Source: Pyrocephalus nanus (taxonomy: Eukaryota > Chordata > Aves > Passeriformes > Tyrannidae). Taken from it: a DNA stretch of 64,000 nucleotides. Location: assembly GCA_038380795.1 (NCBI GenBank), contig CM076269.1:6510001-6574000 (forward strand), written 5' to 3'. Made by a program: the position numbers and the translations under genes. Below, one piece after another: positions 52,918-64,000 of this stretch. Below the pieces are notes generated by a model. That model searched no databases. It saw nothing but the letters and a program-made list of their open reading frames with translations, and was not told where the DNA came from. Every line of letters starts with the position of its first letter. Position 1 is the first letter of the stretch.

Positions 52918-53029
52918 CGGGTTGTTGTACATGTCGATGATGAGCTGTTTCACTCCGTGCAGTGTGGGATGAGCCCAGGGAGATGGATTTGCCCAGTGCC
53001 GGTTTAAATCAAACCCCATCAGGGAGCAC
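52918..53029 (-). CDS. AGBL4: AGBL4 (CCP6) internal exon, carboxypeptidase domain
   Basis: Internal coding exon of ATP/GTP-binding protein-like 4 (cytosolic carboxypeptidase 6). This M14-family zinc metallopeptidase shortens polyglutamate chains on tubulin and other proteins in the cytoplasm. Seen: on the minus strand the exon follows a CAG acceptor, opens with one base that completes a split Arg codon, has 37 open codons and ends on a complete CCG codon before GTGAGT (112 bp = 1 + 37x3). The peptide includes CSLMGFDLNRHW and SPWAHPTLHGVKQLI and ends in MYNNP. Family knowledge: the Asn-Arg pair in DLNR corresponds to the M14 residues that bind the substrate C-terminal carboxylate. AGBL4 has this SLMGFDLNRHW form, whereas AGTPBP1 and AGBL2/3/5 differ around the same DLNR/NLNR core. 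The HxxE exon should lie upstream (above 64000) and the third zinc-ligand His exon downstream (below 52918). I recognised neither in the window. The paralogue assignment is from remembered family sequence. Confidence 0.92.
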
Positions 53030-53062
53030 CTGCACACACACAAAAACAAACACACACAAATG
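53030..53062 (-). promoter_or_regulatory. AGBL4: UG-rich splice acceptor region of the AGBL4 exon
   Basis: The minus strand before the exon reads as alternating TG runs broken by short T runs and ends in GCAG, instead of an ordinary C/T tract. A possible branch-point A lies about 32 nt before the exon, in a TCATTT context at 53061. The open peptide frame starting right after the AG supports the acceptor. The unusual UG composition may make recognition dependent on UG-binding factors. That regulatory reading is inference. Confidence 0.8.
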
Positions 53063-55694
53063 ACATGTATGGGCTGCAGCCTCTTCTGGGTTCTGGTGCA
53101 GAATTAGGGCTATATTCTGCAACTGATGTGTGTAAAAATGTTCTTCTGATGGGAAAAACAAAGCAAATACTCCCCTGAGGAAAGACTGCAGCAATGGCCA
53201 CTTTTAGAAATAATGTGACCAGCAGAATATCACCAAAACACCTTTGGTAATTCATCCTTCTTCCCCTCCATAACACCTGTGCTCACTCTATCCTTTGCCT
53301 TTTTCCAGCTTGGCAGGCTGGCTCTGGAACAGTCTGCCTGACCTTTGAGGTTCCCTTCTCTTCCATGCTCGGGCTGAGGGTCTGCAGGTATGAGGGTGAT
53401 TCATACACTGCACCAGCAGACCTTTAGTTTGCCCTCAGTCAGGCTTTGACTCAGCAAAGCTGTAAAGAGCACTGTAATCAATGGCCATTAAGTATGTGCT
53501 TAAGGGTTTTAAAGCATGAATGTCATTGTTCCACTAACCCAGGGCCTCAGTCTCTCCCCCTCCTGCAATTGCCTACACAAAAGTTAGCCAACCAAGACAC
53601 CAAGTTAAAATGCTTATTGGCCATCAAATCCTGTAGGCGTTGAAGCATGCATGCCACCTTGGCTTCTCCTTCTTGCCCTAACTCACATATCCCTCTCAGT
53701 ACATTTGATTCTGCTGCTCCCAGTCCTATGGATGGACTGGTATCCCATTCTTTGTGAAGTCCCATTGAAACTCAAGGGGCTGCCTTGAGAGAAATTAAAA
53801 AGCTGGAAGTGGCACAAATGGGAGGAGGGGAAATCCTGACCCTTGCCTACTGCAGAGATCACCGAGACAATCTGTGGTCACTGATACATGCAGGAAGAGA
53901 TGTCTTTGGCATCTCAAACTGGGCTTGGGATCAGTGGACCCTGGGTAGACCTTACTCAGGCATTCTGTGAAAGACCACACAAATAATGAAAGCCCAGGTA
54001 GAGATGCAGCTTCCTCTATAGTTAAATAAACAAATAAACGAAAAAAAACAAGCAACCTCGCTCTAAGCCTTAAAGCTTCTTGAGAAAAGAAGAGCTTTCA
54101 TTGATCCCCGGTCTATTACAAGAATGTCTTTTCAGCCTTAATCTTTTAAACACGCCTATGCAAACAATAGAAATTTACTCCTGTAGTGCTATCCTTAGAC
54201 AAAAAATTCTAAAGATCTGATGGCCAAACCCCATAGGTTTTAACTGGCAAAAATAAAAGGAATATAAAAACTAAGAGCAGAGACCTGAAATGCTAAGAAA
54301 AGTGAGAGGATGAAACCAGAGGTTGAAATTCATTTCCAAAACCGATGAATAAATATTTTCCCATGAAGCAAAAGATACAAAGTTAATGGGACATTTTTTG
54401 GTATAAATTCCTACAGGGATCCAAGGAAGCAGGAGATGCTGTGCTCCGTGGGCTGGGCTTAGACAACCCAACTACGAGGCTGCCTGGGAGCTCTGCAACT
54501 ACCAGCTCTGCAGCTCCATCACTGCTGAATTTCATGGCTTGCTGTCGTGGAGAAGTCACCTCCTTGTCTCAGAGGCCACTTCTCTGCTTGTATAGAAAAC
54601 AGACGGATTTCTTTTCTGGACACTGCAAAAGCTAGAATTCCACAGGCAACTCTCTAAGGTGTCTCCATCCCACTCCAAAGCAAACCATATTGGATCAGAT
54701 TGCTCTCTCGCTTCTATTTGTCTTCATGTAAACTCTCTCCACTCAGTTCTACTAAATCCTATCTTCTGTTGAACTCATAGACATTAATAAAAAATCAGAA
54801 GTGCTTCCAGAGATGTAGGTAGAATTACACTGGGATAAAACTGGTAGAACAGCAGAATGAGAAGAATAAGTTTTTCATTTAATGAAAGCAGAATCTGTCA
54901 TGAGTCTTTACCATATTTCAGCACAGTTCCCAAGAAAACAACATTCTTACTGTACAAAAACTTTCTTAAGAGCTCAGAATCTGAAATTATATCCTTATTT
55001 CTTTTAATAATTTTTTACACTGATAACTCTATAGAAAATGAGTATATCTTGATTCCACTATGTTCATCTCCAAAGCACATTGAATTGGCTAAGCTAAGTG
55101 CACCAAAAGCAAATTTTAAATTCACACACGGATTGTCAATATTAAATTTGGGGTTTGGGACCTTTTAGATAACTTTACCTAAGTCATCCCTACAGGGAAT
55201 AGAAGTAAGCATTATCTAATTTTTTTAAGTTCCTAACTAAGACATTGAAATTTGCAGTATTTGAATGTGTCATGAATGTCTGGTAAATGATGAATCTCAT
55301 AAGTTCATTTAAAGCAAAAAGAACAGTTGAAAATAGTTGTTTTTACTTGAGAAGACTTTATAAACAGAAGGAAGCAATGCTTAACAAACAAGTTATTCAT
55401 TTGGGAAGCTCCTCTGAGCTCTATTTAATAGGAATCCAAATTAATTTCCAAATATCATTTAGCTAGTCTTTGATGTTGTGTATCACATCTTTATCAATGT
55501 AACAACAATTAATTAAGTTTCTGATGTAGGCATTACTATTTCTTTCCAGTCTGGAAACAGCGCAAAGTTTTCTCCTCCCTTCCAGTTCTTAAGCCTTTTT
55601 TTTTTCCTTTCCTTTTTGCCTAAAGACAAATTTGTATCTACCACATTCTCTCTTTATTCATCTGCTGCAAACTCATGGTCTCTCTAAGGAAACA

Positions 55695-55995
55695 TCAAGT
55701 TGTGTTCCCTGGTACTTCAGATTTGATTATTGACTCTATTACATGTAGAATTGTCTCCCAAAGCTCACGTATATCAGGACATGACCAAAACATACGGCAA
55801 GAGTCTCCCACGTGCCTCTTACAGATCCTGCATTCATTATATTCTTTTGCTCCCAGATGATGTGATCTCCCTTGTGGCTAATACCTCCAATGCAAGAGCT
55901 TGAACAGGATAACTTAAAAATTGCATCTTGCACTGCTTTTTAATTCCTCCTCCCAGTCTTACACCAGCTCATTTCTAGTACACTGTGCTGCTGGT
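55695..55995 (-). mobile_element. L1/Tx1-type LINE ORF2 C-terminal remnant
   Basis: One minus-strand frame reads DWEEELKSS, then FKLLHWRY, then HLGAKEYNE and CRICKRHVGDSCRMFWSC followed by PDIRELWETIL. This is the C-terminal layout of L1/Tx1-clade ORF2: a W-E-D-L segment, a YRWYLTP-like segment, then a C-x2-C…H-M-F-W-x-C zinc knuckle followed by P-x-I-x-x-x-W. The knuckle His is replaced by Arg (CGT, one base from CAT). In-frame stops interrupt the frame and it ends soon after. CR1 elements lack this knuckle, so this is a different LINE clade. No poly-A tail or target duplication was found. Confidence 0.7.
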
Positions 55996-57869
55996 TCTAC
56001 TGCTTAACTGTTTGCCTGCTGCTTCAAGCACTGGGTAGGCAAAATGGAAATATAGATATAGTCTGGAAACAGCAGCTCTACAGTGGGAAACAACTGTGTT
56101 CCAATATAATACATAATCTTTCAATATGAGATCAGCTCTCTTACTCAGACTGCAAGTGTTGTCATTGGCTTCAATACACCTCACCTGTCTAGATGTGTTT
56201 TCTAATTTAGAAAGTGCCTCCAAACCTGCCCTATACAGATTAGATTTATTTTGGGCTGTAAATAAACTAATGTGTTCAGTAAAAAATTTTCAAGGGGAGA
56301 AAAAAAAACACTTAAATTATATCAAAGGACTGTTTAAGGATGATCTTGGAAAAGGAGCGTGGAAAACAGAAAATCAGGAAACAGAGACTCTAAGAGATGT
56401 AAGGAAAGACAAAGGCAGCTTCAAAATTGGTGAGTGCTGGAGAAAGTTTTCCAGAGCAAGGGCACTGGAGAATATCCCATTCCATGAGGCTTAATGACCA
56501 TGCCCATTCATGCTCTTAAAAATGTGGCAGGTCACATTGCCATGGAGCCCAAAAAGTGCTGGCACAGACTCTCACAGGTTAGGAAAAAAGCATAGTCAGA
56601 AGTAGGGGAGCTATTTATAATGACCAAAGTAGCACCTGATTGTGGCCTTCATTCCCACTGTGAAAACCTGGGTTGCTTCTCATACAGTCATTGCTACCAC
56701 AAAGAATGACATGCATGCAATTTAAAATATCTAAGCTGATCACAGTTGTTTGAATTTTGGATTATGCTTGCCAGAGTTTGCTAGATATACAGACCACATA
56801 CGCTATTTCTGCTTTGTGACTGACTGTACATTTAAATCAGGTTCTGTGAATATTCTTGTTGAATTAGAATTTGTGTTTCATGAATGTTTCCCAGCCTTTT
56901 TCTAAAATTTCTGCTTTCTGTAAGTAGATAAATTTATTACAGTGTTTATAAATTTACATAAACACAGTGCAAATTCAGTCAAAGCAAATGAGTTTCAAAA
57001 TTGCAATGGAAACTGAAACATTTTGCAGTATTCATCCCTCCCTACTTGGGAGGCAGCCAGATCTCAAGAGGTTACCAGCTCAACTCAGTAAAACCAAAGA
57101 TGTTCAGACCAGCATGCAGTTTGCTGGGCACTTATCTGGACAGAACCCCCTTGCCTCTGGGACTTGACTCATCACTGCTTTTAAGGATTTCCTATGCAGC
57201 TGCTTTAATGACAACATCCTTGTCCCTTTCTCGAACTGAGAGAGATTTAGTACCAAAGCCCATGCTGGGTTTAATTTTTAGGGCTGCTTCCCATTCTTTT
57301 AGGGTGTGCCTCTTCTTTCTGGAATCTCCAAGTTATAGAAACCTCCAGGAACTCTGCCTTCCTTTCCCTTCAGTCCTCCCTCCCCTGCTCACTTCTCCAA
57401 ACCATGTGAGTCTAAGTCTCTTACTAACAGACCCATTTCCACAAGGTGAGATATGGAGAATAATGGAGGAAAGGAGGTAAAGAAATCCTTTTTCACGGCA
57501 TGTGATTTATTACAAAGAGAGCTCTACACCCTTCCCTTCAGCTTTGTAAGGTTGCGTTGGTTCATTGGATCAGTACCTGGTGAATCTCCAGATAATGCCG
57601 AACACAAAGCAGGGAGTTCCAATCCACAAATGGCACTACCAACAGGGTGAGCATTTGAAATTGAAAAGGTAGTGGGGAGGGGGAGCACTCTTTTTTTTTT
57701 TTTTTTCCCTCTCAGGCTCATGGCAATAAGAGTGGAGACAGAGGGTAATTGGTCTCTATTGTTGCAATTCTTCGAAGCAGGAGTTATAGCAGGGAACTGC
57801 CATGAGACTGCAGCCTGCAAGAGCACGCAGGAAGAGCAGGTGTGCGGCGTGAGAGACTAAAGACAAGGG

Positions 57870-58500
57870 CAACACACAGAAGATTTGCTTCTTTTAATAA
57901 ATATCATTTTAAAACTGATATATTCACGACATTTTACAAATCAGCTCTACACCTGCCATCAAAGTCAGGTCTTCATTAGTGTGCATTTCATCATTTGGGT
58001 GCTTGGGGTTTGTGATTTATGCATTTGCCTATTATTCATTAAAGAGGATTCATTCAAGCCCACATATTCTAAAGCAATTAGGTAGCAAGACATCCTAGCA
58101 CTCCAGCTACAGAGAAATCCCCCTCCCAACAGTCTCTCCTCCTCCCCAGCTTCCCGCATTTTTAATTTAGAGCTCTGGAAACCCTCACAAAGGCTATTTA
58201 ACAGAACCACTGCAGAGTGCTCCAGGCAGAGCCGAGTGGCCGTGCAGAGGAGACCAGCACTAGCTCCCAGAGACCACATGGTGGAGTAGATGTTTGCAGA
58301 ATGAGCGCTGCACGGTGTACTGACATAATTTTAAATCGTACATGACGGTTAAAGATGTGTTTCTCCATTTTCTGTGTAAACAATGTTAAATAAGAATAAA
58401 CACAAAGGGATATTTTCTCTTTCTGATGAATACATGCATTTCTCAGAGCTGGTAATAGGCGCCACAGACACACGCACCAAGGAAGACACATCCCCACCTG
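57870..58500. other. Candidate conserved non-coding element
   Basis: Repeat-free. The first half holds ATTA/TTAAT words (cttcattagtgtgcatttca, ttattcattaaagagg). The second half retains CpGs (agccgagtggccgtg, gagcgctgcacgg, atcgtacatgacgg, ggcgccac). Minus-strand open frames overlap but show no domain. Judged by texture only. Confidence 0.35.
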
Positions 58501-61500
58501 ACAGGGGCACGCTCTGATCTTCAGGATATACCTCATTTCTTGCATTAACTCTCCCCCACACCCCAGGTCCTCAGCAATGCCAGAAGGATTCCTGGGCACG
58601 AAGCAGCATGCTAGAGATAAAAACTCATCCTGCAGTCAGGAGCCTTCTGCCCTGTGAGTGTGCCCGGGATGTCAGACGGTGAGATCCCATTGCTAGTGCA
58701 GCTCACCCCGCAGGCTATCATGGGACTCATCCCCCCTCCACAAATCTTCCTGCAGGGTGCCCAGCCCAACAGTCAGTGTTTCAAGGGACAGGGTTTCCAG
58801 CATTTTCCCTGGGAGGCAACCCACCCACAGTTTAGCAAAGCTCTCCCCTAGGAAGCCCATGCCTTTCCCCATGTGTGGACCTCTCTGAACACACATTCTT
58901 CAGGAGCATGTCCCATCTGTCCAGCCCTGGGAGGGTGTTCTCAGACTCCTGCTCCCAGCTGCAGGCTGAGTCACACTGCCACATCAATCCTGAGCACTCA
59001 GGTGCTTTAACCAACTTATTGAGAACACCTACAGTTCTTCCATTTTAAAGCCTGATTCATTATTTGGCCTTTTCAAAACCAAACATATCACTGACTTAAT
59101 GAGATGAACACAGGAGACAGTGTTTTTTTCCAACTTTTGGATCCCAAAAAATTTCCACTGTAGCCACAGGCCCTTGAGAAATCTCACGTACATAACCCAT
59201 TACGGAGTATTATATTAACATTCTTTTCCAGTGTAGTCCAAAAGCCACCTGCTCATGGATCACAGGCTGTAAATCACTGAGAAAGAGAATTTTAAAATGT
59301 GCTTAATTTACTGGATTCCCACTCTGTCAACAAGCCAAACTCCTCTAGGTCCTCCTGCTCGATCTACTTGACACTTCCACACAATGCCCTAATTCTGTCT
59401 CCTAAAAAAAAACATTTCCCTGAAGACTGGAAATCCTCCTTTAAACTAGTTCTACTTTTTTTTGGTCTACATTCCTGGAAGTGGAGGTTGGGTGAAATTA
59501 AGTGGTTCATCATCACAGTGGTTCACAGAAAACAGCTAATATACATGTAAGCATTTCTGGGAGAATGGCTCATCTCGAATCATTCTTCTGTTCTCACTTC
59601 TGCCCTTCCTCAGACTATGCAAATAATCACATGCAACACACCTCACAGTTATTAGTGACTAGTCCAGCTGCTGTAGGATGATATTGCCACATATTACAAC
59701 GCATATTTCCCTTACTTCTTGGCTTCCAAAGCTGGCAGTCTTGCTTAACCTACTCAGCTTCAAGCAAGAGGAAAGACATGTCATGCTCCCTGTAGCCCAG
59801 CATTATATGAACACTCCCAAAAGTTGGTTTAGCTCTTACTACCAGACTTACACACAGAAAACTGCAGTCAAAGGAGACAACCTTAATGTCACAATGATGA
59901 GCTCTTAAAAAGTTTGGACATGCCACAGCTGCACAGATACATGCAAGCTTCCTTCAGCCCCAAGCTTGTTGTTAGTGTGACACAGCCTTTGACTACAGGA
60001 ACATAGGGTGTTTTTCCACAGGGCTCTTGCTTTATTCTGTGCACAAGATCAGCACTGTTCATTAATGAGTGGACTATTCAATATTTTGGCTTTTCCTTAT
60101 TGTTCAATATGCAACCCTAGGCTCCTGCTTACTGCTTGCTACTCAAAGCCTGCTCCAAGGACAGAGCTATTCAGTTCTTCATGGCTTTTCTAAAGCGCTT
60201 AGCACTGCAGGAGACAACTGCTTTATAAATACTGATGGACTAATTTTCCCAACAGCACTGAACAAGAGGGGACCACATTGTCCCCAATTCATAAAAGAGC
60301 AATTGGGACAAAAAGTGGCTTAAATAACAGACATCCACTTATTTGGGCCACTGTATCTGACAGGCCAAGGACAGGATTTTTTTTTTTAAAGAGAATGTGA
60401 ATTTACATAGTATTTCACATGTCCAGCATTTATTGTACTCTGATTTGAGCTGAAGCTGACTGTACTCAAGGCTTCTCCAAATCTGACACAAAAAGGGCAA
60501 TGTGAGTGGATAGAATGTTAGAAACATCCAAGTTAATAGAATTAGGAGAGCCAGAGGTTACTATAAAATGCTAAGACGTTACTGGATTGCCTTTACTGTC
60601 CGAATAGAATTAAATAATTAATCTGCTACATTACAGACAACCAGACTATTTGCATCCAGAACATTCCTTATGCAAAGGCAGCAATGCCACACACACATCC
60701 TCAATAGGTCATGCCAGAACTCAGCCAGAAGTCATCCATCTCCATCATCACAAAAGCCTTTTCCTCTTTGATATCCTGAAGAGAGGGTTTGACTTGATAC
60801 TAAAACTGTCAAGAAGGTGTGTGCTGTTCTGATGAGATGGCAAACAGAAAAGCAGCACAGGACTGGCAGACTGATGGCTGAATTCTGAGGAGCAAGGCTT
60901 AACCACCCAGCACCAGGGCATGGGTGCTGGCTCCCTTTTATATCTATGGTTGCTAACAGCCTCTGACACAACCAGGCATTTCTCACTCCCATGCACAGCT
61001 AGAATAAGAATACTGACTGTGCTCCTGCATAGCCTTGCACATCTGCAAATTGTTCAGCTTGTAAATGACTTTTTTCATACATAAATATCCCCTTTGGGTT
61101 AGCGGGAGAGAAGGCCCCTTTTTTTGTCCCTGCACACCCATCCAAGCAGCCTACCCTGCTTCATCAGAGAGCATGGGTAAATTCCATCAGAATTTTGGAG
61201 CCAAGGATATGTCCATTAGCCAGGCACTCACATAAGAGTCTCTTTACAACAAATAAGTGAAAATTTTACAGGTGCACGGGAGGTCCTGAACAAAACCCCA
61301 AGTTTCATAACACAGGAAAGAGGCAAATGATCCAGTGGTTCACTTAGAGTGACATCATGAGACTGTCAAGACATCCTGTGCAACCTAGGGAAAAATTGCA
61401 ATGCCTTGGTTGTTCACTTGTGAAAAGAAGTATCAACCCTCCATGCTGTTTTGAGAGGAAATACACAAAGAATAATAAAGTAGGTTCCACAGATGGAGAT

Positions 61501-63039
61501 TAAGTGATTTATGGAACTGCAGAAAGATTGTCTGATGGACCCTGAATTTGTTTGAGGTTCATTTCCAGCAAGATTATACTAACAATTTGCACTTAACAAA
61601 CAATCCTGAAGTGCCTGCAAAGGCAATAAGATACCCCAGTCCATTTTTTGAGAGACATTCTCTAAGGGTTTGAGTGGAGAAGGGGCATTGTGTAGGGTTG
61701 TGCTATAATACCAGTGAATATTTCCTCTTGTTCCTTCTACCCCCAAACCCCTGTAACTAAAGATATTTTCCTCTATATGTGTCTGTATTCTCACTTTCAT
61801 TTTCAAGGTCATCTGGCCCATTGGGTGGGCTACATATTGCTGTCTAATTAAAGAGAGAAGATTAACCTTACTCTATTAGATTGCTTTAGTACCTGCCATG
61901 TGACTACTCTGCCTTAGCAAAGGGACAATGTGGCCAAGTCAGTTAAAAAACAAACAAACAAACAAAAAATCACAACTCATACCAAAAAACCCACACCAGA
62001 ACCTTCAGGTTATTTCATCTTTAGAAAGTCCAGCAGAAACTGAGGATGATGCAAATGTTCTTCCTATAATCACTGCTATGATAAAACAACAAACATTTCA
62101 TATCAGAAATAATAGCAGTGTCTTGTTTGTCACATAACATTTCAGGAGATGGCAGGCAAGCTGTAAAGCCCTGATCTGTCTCTGATTGCAATCAACAAAA
62201 AGCCCAGATGCTTTCAAAGGGAGTTAAATGAGACTCAGATCTTTCCCAATCACTTGTTAATTTAAGGGGCAGAGTTTTACCATCTGAGCTTCACTGCATG
62301 GTGTTGCCTCAGCCCAAACAACACAGGGAACCAGGAACTATTTGACAGCGTGGTGGTCTCTCTGGTCCATTTCCAGTTTCTACCTCAGATCACTTAGGCT
62401 TTAAATTTTCCACCAATCCCACCAGTTAAACACTCTATACTCCCTAGAAGGAAAGCTACCAGGCAAAGATACATTTCTCATCATCCTCCACGACATCTCC
62501 TCTTACAGACAACAAAACAACCTGTGAGGGGATCTGGTGCCATCACATGAGATATGGGTCAGTTGTCTGATACAGATCCTTGTCCAATGCAAAACAATGG
62601 GAATGTAAAGCACTTAAAATGTAACTTCTATCAATCACTGCAATGCACCAGCAGAATGTGATTTGATACCAAGCCAAGCTGAAACTACACATTTTGATTC
62701 CAGAGGACTGAAACATCTCATTGCAATGAATAATGGTACAATGACAGATTAGTTTGAGAATCCTGATGAGAATGTTAAATCTGAAAAATTTAAACCTTCA
62801 GGGATTCAGAGCATTTTCCTGTTTTGTTATTATCCCTCAAAAACAGGCACAGATGGGGGTAAAAACTGTCAGAAAAATGTATTGTTATATCTTTTTCTGT
62901 GATGTATGGAAGAATGCAACAATTACTGAAGCCATGAAGCAGCTGAAGAAAAGAGGTGACGACGAGACAATGTACCAAACTAAACCTTCAGGTAACCATT
63001 ACCCAGGCAGATCAGGAAAGAGTTCAGATAGAAGCTGAT

Positions 63040-63190
63040 ATAGAACAGTTTGGGTTGAAAGAGACCTTAAAGACCATGTACTTCCAACCCCCCTGCAGGG
63101 ACACCTTCCACTAGACCAGGTTGCTCAAACCTCCATCCAGCCTGGCCTTGGACACTTCTGGGGCATCCACAGCTTTCAATCTCCATTGAC
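63040..63190 (-). mobile_element. CR1 LINE 3' fragment (about 150 bp)
   Basis: Reading the minus strand: the CR1 end of ORF2 (gtggatgcccca, tttgagcaacctggtctagt, ggaaggtgtccctgc) is followed by the 3' UTR (tctctttcaacccaaactgt, tctata). It shares the same segment order with the CR1 copy at 9.3-9.9 kb and is in AGBL4 orientation. Confidence 0.93.
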
Positions 63191-64000
63191 AAGATTATAT
63201 AATGAAGTCAATTTTAATTAGACAACAGAGAATCCACATGGGGGGAAAACCTCCCACTTTATGATTTTTTACCCATGGAGATTTTCAAACCTTGCCTGTA
63301 AAAAACCCTAAGTAACCAATGCAACACTGAAGTTAGCCCTGCTTTGAGAATGGACTGAAGACCTCCAGAGGTCTACATTAAACTTTTTCTTTATAATTCT
63401 GTGGAAGTCTTAGGTACAGGGAATGTTTCAATCGCTGTTCATATCTCGGTGGGCACCAGAGAACCCAGCTGTGGGACAACAGACTTCACAGACCCACCAA
63501 ATAACTTACTTTCTGCATATTTGCAGCCTCTCACAGTTCAGCACCCCTGAGATGAAATCCTATAGCAAAAATGTACAGTGAGTAAGAACGTATATGAATG
63601 GGAAGTGGAGGAGCGAGCAGATTTCAATTTCAAGCTTTCATGGCTTAGCATAAACAAACATGAAACAATTCATCCTCAGAATACAGAGGTGGGAGGGGGA
63701 TATGACAGTGTCCTCTGGGTACACAGGGAGACTGAGAACTAGGGAGCCTGGAGCGAAGACAACGTTTCAAAAACTGTTTAAAGCCTTAGGAAAGTTTGAA
63801 GCAAAAATGAAGCTTGCCCGATTCATTGACTGGGTCTCTAACAACACTTCTCTTCATACACTGCTACACCCCAGATTATCAAAAACAAGCCAGCTTGGTC
63901 AAATGTTGCTTTCTTCTTAACAAAAACGACCTTTTAAAGTCTCAGTTAAAAATCAAAATGGGTGAATAGATTTTGGAAAAGTAAGAACAGTCTAATAACT

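Larger units (their letters stand above)
53030..64000 (-). other. AGBL4: AGBL4 intron upstream of the exon (partial)
   Basis: Intronic by position, since it is upstream on the minus strand. No further AGBL4 exon was recognised; I looked for the HPGE zinc-binding exon. It holds an L1/Tx1-like LINE relic (about 55.7-56.0 kb), a CpG-retaining candidate conserved element (about 57.9-58.5 kb), a CR1 tail (63.04-63.19 kb) and homopolymer or simple tracts, including T16 at 57691-57706 and an (AAAC)n run near 61950. The remaining stretches (53.2-55.6, 56.1-57.8, 58.6-63.0 and 63.2-64.0 kb) show nothing I can name. Open frames there are short and unlike known proteins. Confidence 0.8.

Noticed and set aside
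58654..58851. Proline-rich 65-codon frame in a GC-richer patch, considered as a first exon or CpG island
   Set aside because: There is no CpG island, no donor in a sensible frame and no recognisable N-terminus.
60185..60310. Possible SINE tail (aagcgcttagcac…tttataaata)
   Set aside because: The similarity to MIR or other amniote SINE ends is too weak and short to defend.
1..64000. tRNA/rRNA genes, CRISPR arrays, prokaryotic operons, endogenous retrovirus with LTRs
   Set aside because: No tRNA A/B-box pair, rRNA core, spaced direct repeats, gag/pol motifs or paired LTRs were recognised on either strand.

Overview
The window looks like avian nuclear DNA, probably from a songbird-like genome. 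It is AT-leaning and non-coding almost throughout. It carries 3'-truncated CR1 LINE copies with the typical bird 3' end, a few ancient SINE/LINE remnants and many poly-A/poly-T tracts. There are no operons, prokaryotic genes, CRISPR arrays or tRNAs. Most open reading frames are short and occur by chance in intronic sequence.

The only coding segment I can defend is one 112-bp exon on the minus strand (52918-53029). It has an AG acceptor and a GTGAGT donor and encodes 37 residues, including CSLMGFDLNRHW and SPWAHPTLHGVKQLI. This is diagnostic of the M14 cytosolic carboxypeptidase AGBL4 (CCP6), a tubulin/protein deglutamylase. The gene runs from 64000 towards 1. Positions 53030-64000 are therefore part of the intron before this exon, and 1-52917 are part of the following intron (at least 52.9 kb). 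Introns this long fit the very large AGBL4 locus of vertebrates.

Layout: 1-9.2 kb is plain intron with a MIR-like SINE at about 7.5 kb. At 9.28-9.91 kb is a CR1 3' fragment. The 18-25 kb stretch has several segments with retained CpGs and homeodomain-like AT motifs that look like conserved non-coding elements. At 25.77-25.89 kb is a near-perfect 120-bp palindrome. At 38.96-39.86 kb are two short CR1 tails. At 41.5-42.87 kb is an old minus-strand CR1/L3-type LINE with recognisable endonuclease, linker and reverse-transcriptase pieces. At 45.06-45.23 kb is a 55-bp minisatellite. At 52.3-53.03 kb are a candidate conserved element and the exon. At 55.7-56.0 kb is a minus-strand remnant of an L1/Tx1-type LINE C-terminus, which is unusual for a bird. 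At 63.04-63.19 kb is a minus-strand CR1 tail.

No new multi-gene system is visible. The most interesting items are the 25.8-kb palindrome, the L1/Tx1-like relic, the UG-rich splice acceptor of the AGBL4 exon, and the CpG-retaining candidate enhancers.
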